From Macropodus opercularis (lineage: Eukaryota; Chordata; Actinopteri; Anabantiformes; Osphronemidae): a DNA stretch of 64,000 nucleotides. A program made the position numbers and the translations under genes. The notes beneath the pieces were generated by a model, which saw only the letters and a list, made by a program, of their open reading frames with translations, was not told the DNA's origin and searched no databases. Position 1 is the first letter of the stretch; every line of letters starts with the position of its first letter. Shown here one piece after another: positions 1 through 11,448 of the stretch. The stretch is from the NCBI GenBank assembly GCA_030770545.1, contig CM061102.1:14066501-14130500 (forward strand), given 5' to 3'.

Positions 1-559
1 TAACGCGGTAACCAAAAGAAAAATAAACCAGTTAGTTCAATAAAAAGTCGTGCAGTGAAATAAGGTTGAATAATAAGGATTAGATGGTAAAATGTATAAT
101 AAAATATTCCATAGTAAGGACTGAAAGCATCAACGCACTTTATTTCAGGACAAGCTTCATGGTCACGTCACATTCCTTCTGTGTACTGTGTAGACGCGTA
201 TATTCAGATTATTTTGATACGCAAATAATCTGTGCTCCCTTTAGAGATCAGTTAAGTAAGAGCAGCATTGACTTTGATTTGGGTTTTATATGTTTCTCAC
301 TTTTACTTTTAGACTCAGTCAGACTAAATGTTTCACATTTCGCGTTCTCTCCTTTCTCGTTAGACGCGCTCAGAAAGAAATTTACCGCGGACAGACATTG
401 TGTTAATAACCGTACAATCAATAGTTCAATTAATAAAACCCATTTCTGGGAAACTATACAAAACTATCCTTGCACTTAATGGCCACAAAACTAATTCATG
501 TGACGGTTTCAGTTGAACCCAGTAAAATAATCTTATCTTTGTGTGTCTTGGGTTTGCAG
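1..559 (+). other. intron of the crx/otx5 gene (3' part)
   Basis: No coding exon is recognisable. The first Otx coding exon (about 33 residues, normally starting Met-Met-Ser-Tyr) is not found here in any frame, so it must lie left of the window. The stretch ends in a pyrimidine-rich run and the acceptor gtttgcag at 552-559. Open frames here are short and show no family resemblance. Confidence 0.7.
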
Positions 560-711
560 CCACCCCTCGGAAGCAGCGCAGGGAGCGCACAACCTTCACC
601 AGGACACAGCTGGACATCCTGGAGGCGCTGTTCTCAAAAACACGCTACCCAGACATCTTTATGAGGGAGGAGGTGGCCCTCAAGATCAACCTGCCCGAGT
701 CTCGGGTGCAG
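560..711 (+). CDS. crx: crx/otx5 exon with most of the homeodomain
   Basis: 152 nt. The acceptor cag is at 557-559 and the donor cag|gtacgag at 711/712. It encodes the N-terminal arm and helices 1-2, plus the start of helix 3 up to ESRVQ. The exon joins VWFKNRR in the next exon at exactly the intron position conserved in Otx genes. Confidence 0.93.
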
Positions 712-1511
712 GTACGAGTTTCAAAGCCTCTTTCTATACATAAATATATATGTAGAATTTGTGCTTGAGTCACACTGGTCCTTTGAGTCCTTATTTACAT
801 CCTAGATCACACCTTTTTATGCCTGACACGTTATGGAGCTAAACGGTTCTACTTTATTTTTTGTGTCCCCAGGTTTGGTTTAAAAACCGTCGTGCCAAGT
901 GCCGTCAACAGCAGCAGCAGAGCAGCGGCCAGTCCAAACCCCGGCCTCCCAAGAAGAAGGCCTCCCCAGTGCAGGAGCCCAGTGGCCCTGACCCTGTTCC
1001 TAACCCTTCTAGCTCCTACAGCCCCTCTTCTGCTCAGTCAGGGCCCACCCTGGCACAGAGCTCCAGCACTGGGAACACTGCTGTGTCCATCTGGAGCCCG
1101 GCCATTTCGCCCCTGCCCGACCCCCTGGCCTCCTCCTCGGCCCCGTGCATGCAGCGGCCCTCACCTTACCCTATGAGCTACGGTCAGCCGTCAGCATACA
1201 CCCAGGGCTACGCCAGCACAACCTCCTACTTCACTGGCCTGGACTGCAGTGCCTACCTTTCCCCCATGCACTCGCAGCTGTCAGGCACCGGGGGAGCTCT
1301 CAGCCCCATCACTGTGCCCTCAATGGGTGGCTCCCTAAGCCAATCCCCAGCCTCATTGTCCTCGCAGGGCTACAGCACCGCGTCCTCCCTGGGCTTCACC
1401 TCTGTAGACTGCTTGGACTACAAGGACCAGCAGGCCTGGAAACTGGGCTTCACCACAATGGACTGCCTGGACCACAAAGACCAAAACTCCTGGAAGTTCC
1501 AGGTCCTCTAG
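560..1511 (+). CDS. crx: Otx-family homeobox transcription factor, Crx/Otx5 class (5' partial, two exons)
   Basis: Coding exons are 560-711 and 873-1511 (tag stop at 1509-1511), joined by a 161-bp GT-AG intron. The first exon is 152 nt, the usual size of the Otx homeobox exon. It starts after an acceptor in phase 1 and encodes PRKQRRERTTFTR through INLPESRVQ; the second continues VWFKNRRAKCRQQQQQ. Lysine follows WF in recognition helix 3 (K50 class, binds TAATCC/T). Downstream are the family marks VSIWSPA, a SYFTGLDCSAYLSPMH block and two tandem OTX tails (VDCLDYKDQ and MDCLDHKDQ), ending SWKFQVL. Crx/Otx5 proteins drive photoreceptor and pineal gene expression. The FTGLDC block and the absence of the histidine run of Otx1 favour Crx/Otx5 over Otx1/2, but crx and otx5 cannot be told apart here. 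The N-terminal ~33 residues are outside the window. Confidence 0.93.
873..1511 (+). CDS. crx: crx/otx5 last coding exon (end of helix 3, activation region, OTX tails)
   Basis: The acceptor cccag ends at 872; the exon encodes 212 residues plus a tag stop. After the glutamine run it has a basic RPPKKK patch that may serve as a nuclear localisation signal, a Ser/Pro-rich activation region, and the paired C-terminal tails. Confidence 0.93.
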   Translation, partial: VWFKNRRAKCRQQQQQSSGQSKPRPPKKKASPVQEPSGPDPVPNPSSSYSPSSAQSGPTLAQSSSTGNTAVSIWSPAISPLPDPLASSSAPCMQRPSPYPMSYGQPSAYTQGYASTTSYFTGLDCSAYLSPMHSQLSGTGGALSPITVPSMGGSLSQSPASLSSQGYSTASSLGFTSVDCLDYKDQQAWKLGFTTMDCLDHKDQNSWKFQVL

Positions 1512-2050
1512 ACAACAAGAAACAGCGGCGCCCACGTGTGTCAGCGAGTCCTGTGTGAGATAATGCGAAGCAGTTCAGCCAGAGGACTCATTGATTTTCA
1601 GTTGTGCTACGACTTTAGAGACGAGTGAATGAGAGAGACTGTGATCAGAGCTGCCTGACGACAAACTAAGACATCTTCGAGCTACGTTAAAAGAAGCTGT
1701 GATGCAGCTTGTTCATGTTGTTTTACACCTGCATTACCATTTAGGGAAAGGAAAGCTGCTTTAACAAAAAAGGGGGTTTTAAATTCTTTTAGGCCATTTC
1801 CTGTTTCAGGGTTTAATTATCTGAATCTATTTATTATCTATTTTATGCTACTTTGACTTGTGTAACTTGGTTGTGTTTAGATTACTTTGAGCATCTGTGT
1901 TCCAGTGTTAGCCTTCAGTATTATCATCCTACTTTGTTTTCATAAGGAATTAGATTCAGTTTGAGTTGTGTGGCATATTAAAGTGATTTATTCTTCACAC
2001 GTTTGTTTGATGAGCGTTCATGGAATAAATTAGATTGTTTTTGTTTCGAG
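1512..2050 (+). other. crx: crx/otx5 3' untranslated region
   Basis: AT-rich non-coding sequence after the stop. It ends near a canonical AATAAA at 2024-2029, followed by a T/GT-rich stretch (2033-2095) typical of a cleavage/polyadenylation site. A weaker attaaa lies at 1977-1982. Confidence 0.65.
2024..2029 (+). terminator. polyadenylation signal of crx/otx5
   Basis: AATAAA within ggaataaatt, about 515 nt after the stop codon, with a GT/T-rich downstream element (gtttttgtttcgag). It is the best candidate in the 3' flank. Confidence 0.6.
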
Positions 2051-3112
2051 TTTGCTCTTCTTTTTCTTTCTTTTTGTTGTGGTTTGTTCGGACGCTGTTT
2101 TAAACCGACGAGGCCAGTATGAAGAGTGTTTACGCAGCGAGGCCATGTTGTGGCTAAGTCTGGACCCGACATGTTTGTCGTACGGCCTACATGGCTCTCA
2201 CTGGTCCATCTTGGTTATTTTAGCTCATCTGATTCTGGGAGTGTCCCAATCCTCTTAGTGTCCCTTCAGCAATGCCCTAAGTGAATTAGTCAGGATTATT
2301 GCCCTATCTCCTCTGTCTCTCTCAGTCTCTCACCTCTCTTCCTCTCTCTTACCTTTTCTGGCCATCTCCTCACTCTATTTGCCCATCTTTTCTACATTTT
2401 TGGCTCTCTGCTCATTCTTCATCACTTTCCTCTACTTCCACCAGTTTTCTTTCCTCTGTCTTGTGCCTTTGGTTTTCGGGCACACCCCCAAGGCATCAAG
2501 TCCAAAGCCTTTCTCAACAGAGCTACTAATTTCTTTTTTCCAGCTGTGTCATATTTCTGATGCCCCTGCGTCAGCTTTGTGCTCCGTTCCCCCTACTTTC
2601 AGCTGCTCCACCAACCAAACTCCCCAGTTCCTCTGACAACTTTGTAATCCTCACATGACCTCATTACTTCAGCGCAATCTTAACAATGACATCGAATATA
2701 TAAGCATTTGTTACTAAAACGTCCGTACTTCTATAAGCGAGATTCTTAGCTGATTATTTACAGACTTTCCTGGATTCCAGCAAACACATTATATATTTTC
2801 CCATTGATTTCAGTGTAGTTTAAATTTAACTTGAAACATGCTTGTATATGTGTTATTTTGACTCTAGTTACTATACAACTATCTATAAATCAACAGAAAG
2901 TCTTGAGTAGTGTGAAAATTATTTTGTTTAAGTGTCCTGCTGAGTTATTCTATCCATATAAAGGGCTTTATATAGTATCACCGCTGAGCTATGATATGAG
3001 GATTTTCTGATGTAATGCTTTGGTTTAAAAAAAAAAAGAGTATTTTTGTTGCTGATGAGTAAACTGGTAGCCAGAGACATTTAAAAGCATTTTTCTGCGT
3101 TCAGCACTGACC

Positions 3113-3284
3113 TAATCCCGCTCTGCACTCTCTTTAATCCCTTTGCCCTCCCTATTCCTGGTGTGATTGGTTAATCCCTGCATCTCCGTGCCCTGATTGG
3201 TTAACCTCTCTCTGAGGGTGCAGTGCGCTTGTAATCTTCTCCCTCAGCACTGAGAGTTTCAGACAGACATTTGTGCTGTAATCC
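3113..3284 (+). promoter_or_regulatory. cluster of K50 homeodomain (Otx/Crx-type) binding motifs
   Basis: TAATCC occurs on the plus strand at 3113-3118, 3135-3140, 3172-3177 and 3279-3284, with a TAATCT at 3232-3237. Two gattggtt copies (CCAAT boxes on the minus strand) lie at 3165-3172 and 3195-3202. K50 homeodomains such as Otx/Crx bind TAATCC/T. The cluster is about 1.6 kb downstream of the crx stop codon. Enhancer function is inferred. Confidence 0.45.
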
Positions 3285-3345
3285 CAGGAGCAGATGTGGT
3301 GGGGGGTGGACAGCGCTGAGCAGACCTTGAGAAAGGTGACCACAG

Positions 3346-3365
3346 AAAAAAAAAAAAAAAAAAAA
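3346..3365 (+). repeat. A20 homopolymer
   Basis: Uninterrupted run of A. No SINE or retrogene body is recognisable upstream. Confidence 0.85.
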
Positions 3366-3642
3366 CACGCAGCACACGGACCCAAAAAGAAGCTGCGCCC
3401 CAGGTCCCTGTTTTGACAGAGTGCACTGTTTAAAGAAGACTACAAGCTGACAAGAGCTTGATTTAAATTCAAAGCAGTGGTAAAAGGTTATAAAGAAAAA
3501 TAAAACATAAAAATGTATCACTTCAGATACCCCCCCCCCCCAAAAAAAAAAGAAAAACAGTATAAATTATAACACTGGAAACATTTTATTGTTTTCATAA
3601 CAAGTCTTTATTGAACAGGTGGTTAGTCTGGTAAAATTCTGT

Positions 3643-3656
3643 CCACTAGAGGGCGC
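3643..3656 (+). promoter_or_regulatory. CTCF-like motif 1
   Basis: ccactagagggcgc matches the vertebrate CTCF core CCASYAGRKGGCRS at every position. It lies between crx and H3.3. Confidence 0.55.
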
Positions 3657-3948
3657 AGATTAGTCTGTACACGTTTGATAGTGCGCAGCCAAGTTACCTG
3701 CAACAGTGGATCACAGTTAGAAGACGCAGTCTTTATTACTAATATGTGCGACCAGCTGTTAGATTATATATTTATTTATTTAATGCTAAATATTAATAAA
3801 TCAACGAATACCATAGTACCACAATACCTAGGAGACTTCTATTAAACAGTGTGAAAATACAACCTCATGCAGAAGAAACAGCCCAAGTAGAAGTAAGCAA
3901 AGGGTTTTATATTTTATATCCTGACACTTTCCTCTCGTAAAGATTCAT

Positions 3949-3962
3949 CCACTAGATGGCGT
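3949..3962 (+). promoter_or_regulatory. CTCF-like motif 2
   Basis: ccactagatggcgt fits the CTCF core except the final base. It has the same orientation as the motif 306 bp upstream. Confidence 0.45.
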
Positions 3963-5181
3963 TCGAGTGTCTTTAAGACTATTCTAGCATCTAGTCCGCC
4001 TACCATCAGAAGGGTTTTATGATCATAAGCAGTTCAGATGAGTGAGAGAAGTTTACATTATTATTATTATTATTCCACGCCAGATCTGTCATCTGTGACA
4101 AAGAAGAGTGACAACTTTCTTTATAAGCTACAACCAGGTGGTTTCTATTTACCATCTGTATACGCTCTATAAATATAATCCTCACTAAAACAGCAGAGAG
4201 TGACATATGTTTGCATTCAGTGATCTAATGTTTTAGCATTTTTAAGTGAAACCAGGATGCAGATAAATACTAAATACACATTTTTGCTCAAAAGTTGAAA
4301 TACTTGGGTGGTCATGTTATCCTCAGTCTGTCCTGAACAATAACGTACATGTGAGTGCGCTATTCAAAACATACCTAATAAAAAACAACAAAAATAATTC
4401 CAATATTCTATGGTATTTTATTTGGACATGTGTCACAGTGTTATCATTTATTTTCCAGTAATTTATTATATAAAGACAGACGGCTGTGGTATATTTAACC
4501 TATTTAAGACCTTTCCCCCCATGTTGCAGTTTGACATTACAGCTATTTAACTGATGCCTCAGAGAAGATTGCAAAGTAAACAAATCAGACTGGCACAGAT
4601 CAGTTTATTTTAACACCTATTTAATACCACCATAATATGAGAAATTTGGAAAATACAAAGATCAGCTTATTTATACGTCTGAAAATTTTGAAGAATAAGA
4701 AAAATATAAAACAAAACAAACATGAGATTATATTGTGTATCACAAATTTTGAGAAAGGGACAGATTAAATGCTCAAATCTACAGAGAGCAGGAGACACAC
4801 AGACCTAAACATGCAGAGTGTAACTTTCACTACTAACAGTTCATATTGTGACAAGTCTATTGCCTAACCATGGTGACAGTGACAAGAATAATGCATGACG
4901 ACCCATCTACAGAGACCGACTGAATAGACGAGGATGAGGTAAACCATCACCCACGCATGGCTGCCATTAGAATAGAAGTTGCCTTGGAAAACTGAGAAGC
5001 CCTTTCTGACTTTATGTAGATCAGAACTGTAAAAAAGTAACAACCATGCTGACTATATCAATTCATTTTAATGATTCTGAAAGTGGTAAAGGAAGAGATA
5101 CTCATGACTTGTGTGTAAAAAAAAAATACCCACCATATCCACAACAATAATCAATATTATTAAGTAACCAAGATATTCTTG

Positions 5182-5187
5182 TTTATT
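5182..5187 (-). terminator. candidate polyadenylation signal of the H3.3 gene (distal)
   Basis: AATAAA on the minus strand. It is followed in the direction of transcription by a GT/T-rich stretch (gattattgttgtgg and then a T run), the best downstream element available. This would give a 3' UTR of about 650 nt. A proximal alternative is AATAAA at 5394-5399. Confidence 0.5.
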
Positions 5188-5393
5188 AAGTACGAGAGGC
5201 TTGGAAGATCAGAAACCCACACATCCACACAAAAACAAGCAGCATCCCCCTCTAGATGCCAATCACAAAGATGCAGGAGGGGGATGCTAAGCAGTTCAGC
5301 TGCAGCTGTAAAGAGAGGAAAGTTGAATCAAGAGGGATGGACAGGGTGGGAGTACAAGAGGGAGCTGTGATGGGCTGAGGCCTCAGGACTAGT

Positions 5394-5399
5394 TTTATT
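5394..5399 (-). terminator. candidate polyadenylation signal of the H3.3 gene (proximal)
   Basis: AATAAA on the minus strand (gctaataaaac), about 430 nt after the stop. Its downstream sequence is less GT-rich than that of the distal candidate. Confidence 0.35.
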
Positions 5400-5830
5400 A
5401 GCACCCTGCTGTGGAAGTTGCAGCTCCCCTTAAGCAGACTAGCCCCTCAGCCATGTCCCTCTGCTTTGGCCCTGTTTGCCACAAAAACCGCACCTGCTGG
5501 CCTTCCACAAAAAAATAAAAATAAAATCCAGGTCAGGCAAGGTTGTGCCTCAAAGTCAACGATGCTAGTGTGAGTATGCGTGCACATGTGTGTCCGATCT
5601 TCTAAACCCTTTACATGCACAAAAAGGTACCCTAAAAACATTTGGTGAAGACAAAAAACTATGAGAGATCAGACTGCAACATATTTCTATCTTTTCATCA
5701 TCAGGGTTACTCTAAAGTCTACCGAGAAGCTGGACAGGCTGGGGGAAAAAGGGAGAGGGCTAAATTTAGAGAAGGAGGACAGGCACAGGTAAAGAAAAAC
5801 AGGACAGCTGTGAAACATAAGGGAGGCCAT

Positions 5831-7608
<1,778 letters not shown>

Positions 7609-7720
7609 CGCGGGGGGATTTAAAGCTTCTTTCTTCGCACGGATACAAGTGTGTTGTGCTTGTCTGGCAGTGTCAGATATTTACTATCTCTCACACAATG
7701 GAAGCAGAGAGGCTAGGAGC
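7609..7720 (-). other. h3-3: probable non-coding first exon of the H3.3 gene
   Basis: A strong minus-strand donor (cgcg|gtaagt at 7609/7608) ends a GC-rich stretch about 1.06 kb upstream of the coding exon. A separate 5' untranslated exon is usual in H3.3 genes. The upper boundary (transcription start) is only estimated from the promoter motifs beginning at 7721. Confidence 0.6.
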
Positions 7721-7760
7721 AAAATGGCGGCGACGTCAATCATCTGTCTCCCATAATGCA
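7721..7760 (-). promoter_or_regulatory. H3.3 core promoter motif cluster (YY1, CRE, ZNF143-like)
   Basis: aaaatggcgg (7721-7730) fits the YY1 motif. cgacgtca (7731-7738) is a CRE with one mismatch. ctcccataatgca (7748-7760) resembles the ZNF143/SBS motif. All lie just upstream of the inferred first exon in a CpG-rich stretch (about 7250-7750), as expected for a housekeeping promoter. Confidence 0.5.
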
Positions 7761-10060
7761 ACTGCTAACGTTTGTAAACATTGTGACTTTCTCGATTGTA
7801 ACTTTTCTTCAGTTTCACACGTTGCATTTAAATACAACGTATACGTTAAAACAAGTAAATTAAGACAATAATTTCGTTTTAGGTATGTAACTTGCAGTTA
7901 TATGGGTTTATTTAAAGGTTTATATAATATAAAGCTCAACAATAACATACAAAAAATAAAAAATACAACTGACAACATCAACAGCCAATAAATGGTTTAT
8001 CAGTTTAAAACACTCATTTAACTTTCACTTTCATAAAGTCTTTTGTTAGTTGTAAAAAGAAAAACAACACTAAACGTTTAAGAGGACAAAAATATAGATT
8101 GTGAACGTATTCCAAAAAGGTAACCAAATATCAACTAAAGAAAAAAAATGTATATATAAAATATAGTATAAACGTGGAGAAAAGGTATAATATAAAAAAC
8201 ATGTATGTGTAGATGAACATTTTAAGTTGGATACACTGAGTACTTGATTAAATATAATTTATGTAGAGTTTTGAAATACAATATATACAGTAGTATATAA
8301 AATTATACTATGCAATAGGAAACAATCCAAGGCATATAGCAGAACATACATAGAGTAGAGTTGTGGTAGTAATGATACAGTAGTGCTATTAACACACACA
8401 TACACATTACATAGTGATGCATTCATAATTCTAATACAACAATATATATTATTTTGAAATGAGCCATTAGAACTAGCTACTACTTTTGGTACTTTAAGTC
8501 TTGTTGATATTACTACACTAATGGTGGTTTTGATATTATATTTTTTAAATAACATTTTGAATGCACAAAATGCATTCCTTGTATTTGTATTTCACTTACG
8601 GTGAAGATTTTTCTACACTTTCCACTACTGACATGTTTTTAAGTTTTGATGATAGATGTCCATTTGAGATGCAAGTAAAAAAATAAATAACTGGAAGTAA
8701 TGGATTAATACACAATGTTCTGCCAAAGAACAGAAAAGTAAACGATCATGTAAACGTTTTTCTATGTAAAAGAACATGCACTAGTTAAAGCACACGGTGC
8801 ATTTTTTTCTTTTAACTTTGGGATGAATTTTTTTGAATGCATCTTTGTTATATGTTGTGTTTTTCTGATTTGTGCGCGTGGGATTAATTGTATTTATGTA
8901 CATGCTCACATTTTGTTCTTTTACACACAAAATGATGATTAGTCACATCACATGTGTGATATAATTTTATGAAAAATACACAGCCAGGATAGTTTTTTTT
9001 CTTGGTTTAGGTTTTAGAATTAACACCTTTATTTATTAGCAATACAAATTTTACCAAATCATAAACTGTATGTTATATTTTATCACATACTGCTTTACAG
9101 GAAAAGTCCACCCTACATTTAGATAAATCCTATTAATCCCTACAAAGAAATAATCCATATTGCCAAAAGTATTCGCTCACTCATCCAAAAAATGGAAATC
9201 AGTGCACAAAGCAAGGTCCATAAAGACATGGATGACAGAGTCTGGTGTGGATGAACTTGACTGGCCTGCACAGAGTCCTGACCTCAACTCGATAGATCAC
9301 CTTTGGGATGAATGAGAATGGAGACTGAGAGCCAGGCCTTCTCGACCAACATTAGTGTGTGACCTCACACGGAAGAATGGTCAGAAATTCTCATAAACAC
9401 ACTCCTAAACCTTGTGTACAGCCTTCCCGGAAGAGCTGAAGCTGTTATAGCTGCAAAGGGCTAGGTAGGTGTAGGTGACATTTAACCCTATGGGTTAGGA
9501 ATGGGATGTCATTATTCATATGCAAGTCAGGGCAGGTGAGCCAATACTTTTGGCAATATAGTGTATTTGTCTAATTTTGCTGCAGAGAGAATGTTTCCCA
9601 CAGTTATTTGAAATGTGAAAAATCTTATTTCTTACTACAGTAGGTTGTATATAATTTCTACACGTGAGTCAATGGGTGTACAGTGTGTCCACACAAGTAG
9701 GCTTCCACTGTTTTCATTTTAAACTAGATTGAATATGTAGCCAGAAAAGTATGGATGACAATACCAAAGTACGTGAGATTTGGGCTAATGAGGGAGATTA
9801 GTAGTTACTATTACACTGGAAGCAACGTAAAGGAGAACTGGACAGGTGTGGTCTGTAGCGTTGACTTAAAGATGCTGATGCAACTGGGTAGAACATGAAT
9901 GGGCAAATGGCATGACTGAAAGCAGTGAATGACCAGCTGGAATGGAGGTGGGCAAGCTGATGATGATGACCATCTGGTACAGATGAGTTTGATTGTAGTT
10001 TCAATAAATGAAAGACATCACACATACTGGAAAGATGTGAATTATTCAGCTACTCCTGAA
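7761..10060. other. spacer between H3.3 and the arhgap32 3' end
   Basis: AT-rich; no supported gene. It holds one Tc1-type transposon remnant (9151-9566). Short open frames in this stretch have no coding signature. Confidence 0.65.
9151..9566 (+). mobile_element. internally deleted Tc1/mariner-type element
   Basis: Terminal inverted repeats tattgccaaaagtattcgct (left, from 9159) and its near-perfect complement ending about 9560; the outer right end reads gcaatatagtgta. Between them, 9255-9450 is a decayed 3' transposase fragment: tggcctgcacagagtcctga encodes the WPAQSPDLN motif of Tc1 transposases, followed by HLWDE- and VIAAKG-like stretches. Stops, indels and loss of the 5' part make it non-autonomous. 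Orientation follows the transposase remnant. Confidence 0.8.
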
Positions 10061-10535
10061 CAGTTTTATTCATTTCATATCTAACTTTAGATACCTCTAG
10101 TTTGAGACAAGAGTGTTTTCACATTCAAGTACACAGTGCCTTACTTCGACAGCCCGTCTGAAAAGGTAGAGGCTTTATATAAGGCAAGAGGAGCAAAACC
10201 TGCAAGCGATGTACAAGTCAAACAGTTACAGAGTACAACCTGGATTTAGACATATTTGAAACAGCTTGTAATCCATCCGTCATGATGAGAAGGGCATGTA
10301 GTATAAGACCAAATGAATGTACTATACCTTGAATAACAGCCTAGAAAAAATGGCCCAATATGAAAAGAAGCCCAAAACCAAAGTGAAAGTAGGAACACAA
10401 AACATGTTGTAGTCTAGAATAAAAGATTTTAAAAAGGATCCCATCCTTTGTGAAGAATGAACTGTAAAATTATTGGCCTATCAAAGTTTGGACTAAGAAA
10501 ACGGAGAAACTCAAAAAAATGATATTGTTTACAGC

Positions 10536-10541
10536 TTTATT
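10536..10541 (-). terminator. candidate arhgap32 polyadenylation signal
   Basis: AATAAA in caaaataaagctg on the minus strand, about 910 nt after the stop. Alternatives are at 11198-11203 and 10065-10070. Confidence 0.35.
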
Positions 10542-10865
10542 TTGTCATTCTGTCCTGTTAACGTGCTGTGGATGCGATGAACAAAAGGAACTAAAAGAAC
10601 TTTTCACACATCATCTTACACATTTAGAGCTACAACAGACATTCATCTGTCTTCCTCTTTTAATCCTATTATGTGCAACAGCTGCAGCAACTCATTTGGT
10701 CCCTCTTCTTCTGTACCGAGACATTCCATCAGAAATAATTTAAAACTGTTCAAAACAAAGTTACAGAGCAATGGTACAATCATAGAGAAAGAAAAGGAAA
10801 TGCTCCGAGCAACCCACTGTAGCTCCAAATCAGTCCTCACGCTGGATTCTTCATGACAGATGCAG

Positions 10866-10891
10866 ACACACACACACACACACACACACAC
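10866..10891 (+). repeat. (CA)13 microsatellite
   Basis: Perfect dinucleotide repeat, probably in the arhgap32 3' UTR. Confidence 0.95.
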
Positions 10892-11138
10892 CATTTCGCC
10901 TGCTTGGGTACAACATGAGCAGAGGGAGGGTGTGATGACCAACACGTGTCCTCCTTCAGTAACTTGTGCTGTAACATCCAGAAAGAACGCAATGGATAGC
11001 AAAGTACACAGAACTGTTCTGTAAGGAGATAGATGCATGCATTTCTAAAATGCAAACTTTAATCCCAGTTGATTCTCATACCCAGTACGACTTAAGAAAT
11101 TAAAATACGATGAAAATCCCTTTTCACTACTGATTCTA

Positions 11139-11141
<3 letters not shown>

Positions 11142-11171
<30 letters not shown>
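11142..11171 (+). repeat. (AT)15 microsatellite
   Basis: Perfect dinucleotide repeat, probably in the arhgap32 3' UTR. Confidence 0.95.
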
Positions 11172-11174
<3 letters not shown>

Positions 11175-11448
11175 TCCTGTTAAATGTACCATACCTGTTT
11201 ATTATCATATACAATTATGACTGGGTACTGCCTCAATCAATCACAATAATATGACCTCTTGGACAATAATATTAGGTACATTCAGGACTTTAGGTAAAAA
11301 GTCTTACAATTTTCTTTACAATTCATTAAAAATACAGAGGGAGCAAAAATATTGGTTATATGACAGTCCACTGTCCTGCAGAGGCTGCTGAACCATAGCT
11401 CAATAGTCTTTCTGTAAATGTCATTTCACACGTTTCTGCTTAAATGCT

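Larger units (their letters stand above)
2051..5180. other. gene-free spacer between convergent crx and H3.3
   Basis: No supported coding sequence. Contents: a pyrimidine-rich CT tract (2305-2460), the K50 homeodomain site cluster (3113-3284), an A20 run (3346-3365), a C-then-A homopolymer junction (about 3531-3551), two CTCF-like motifs (3643-3656, 3949-3962) and a short (TTA)n at 4058-4072. Open frames are short, and the 106-aa one at 3201-3521 runs through the A20 run. Confidence 0.7.
10065..11448 (-). other. arhgap32: arhgap32 3' untranslated region (extent uncertain)
   Basis: Sequence after the stop at 11449. Minus-strand AATAAA signals lie at 11198-11203, 10536-10541 and 10065-10070; which is used cannot be decided here. 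If a distal one is used, the transcript includes a (TA)15 tract (11142-11171) and a (CA/GT)13 tract (10866-10891). The 131-aa open frame at 10643-11038 crosses the CA repeat and is not considered real. Confidence 0.5.

Noticed and set aside
84..479. 131-aa plus-strand open frame in the crx intron
   Set aside because: No resemblance to the Otx N-terminal exon; no splice or codon signature. Chance frame.
10643..11038. 131-aa minus-strand open frame beyond the arhgap32 stop
   Set aside because: It crosses the CA microsatellite (a Cys/Val run) and lies in the probable 3' UTR; no family features.
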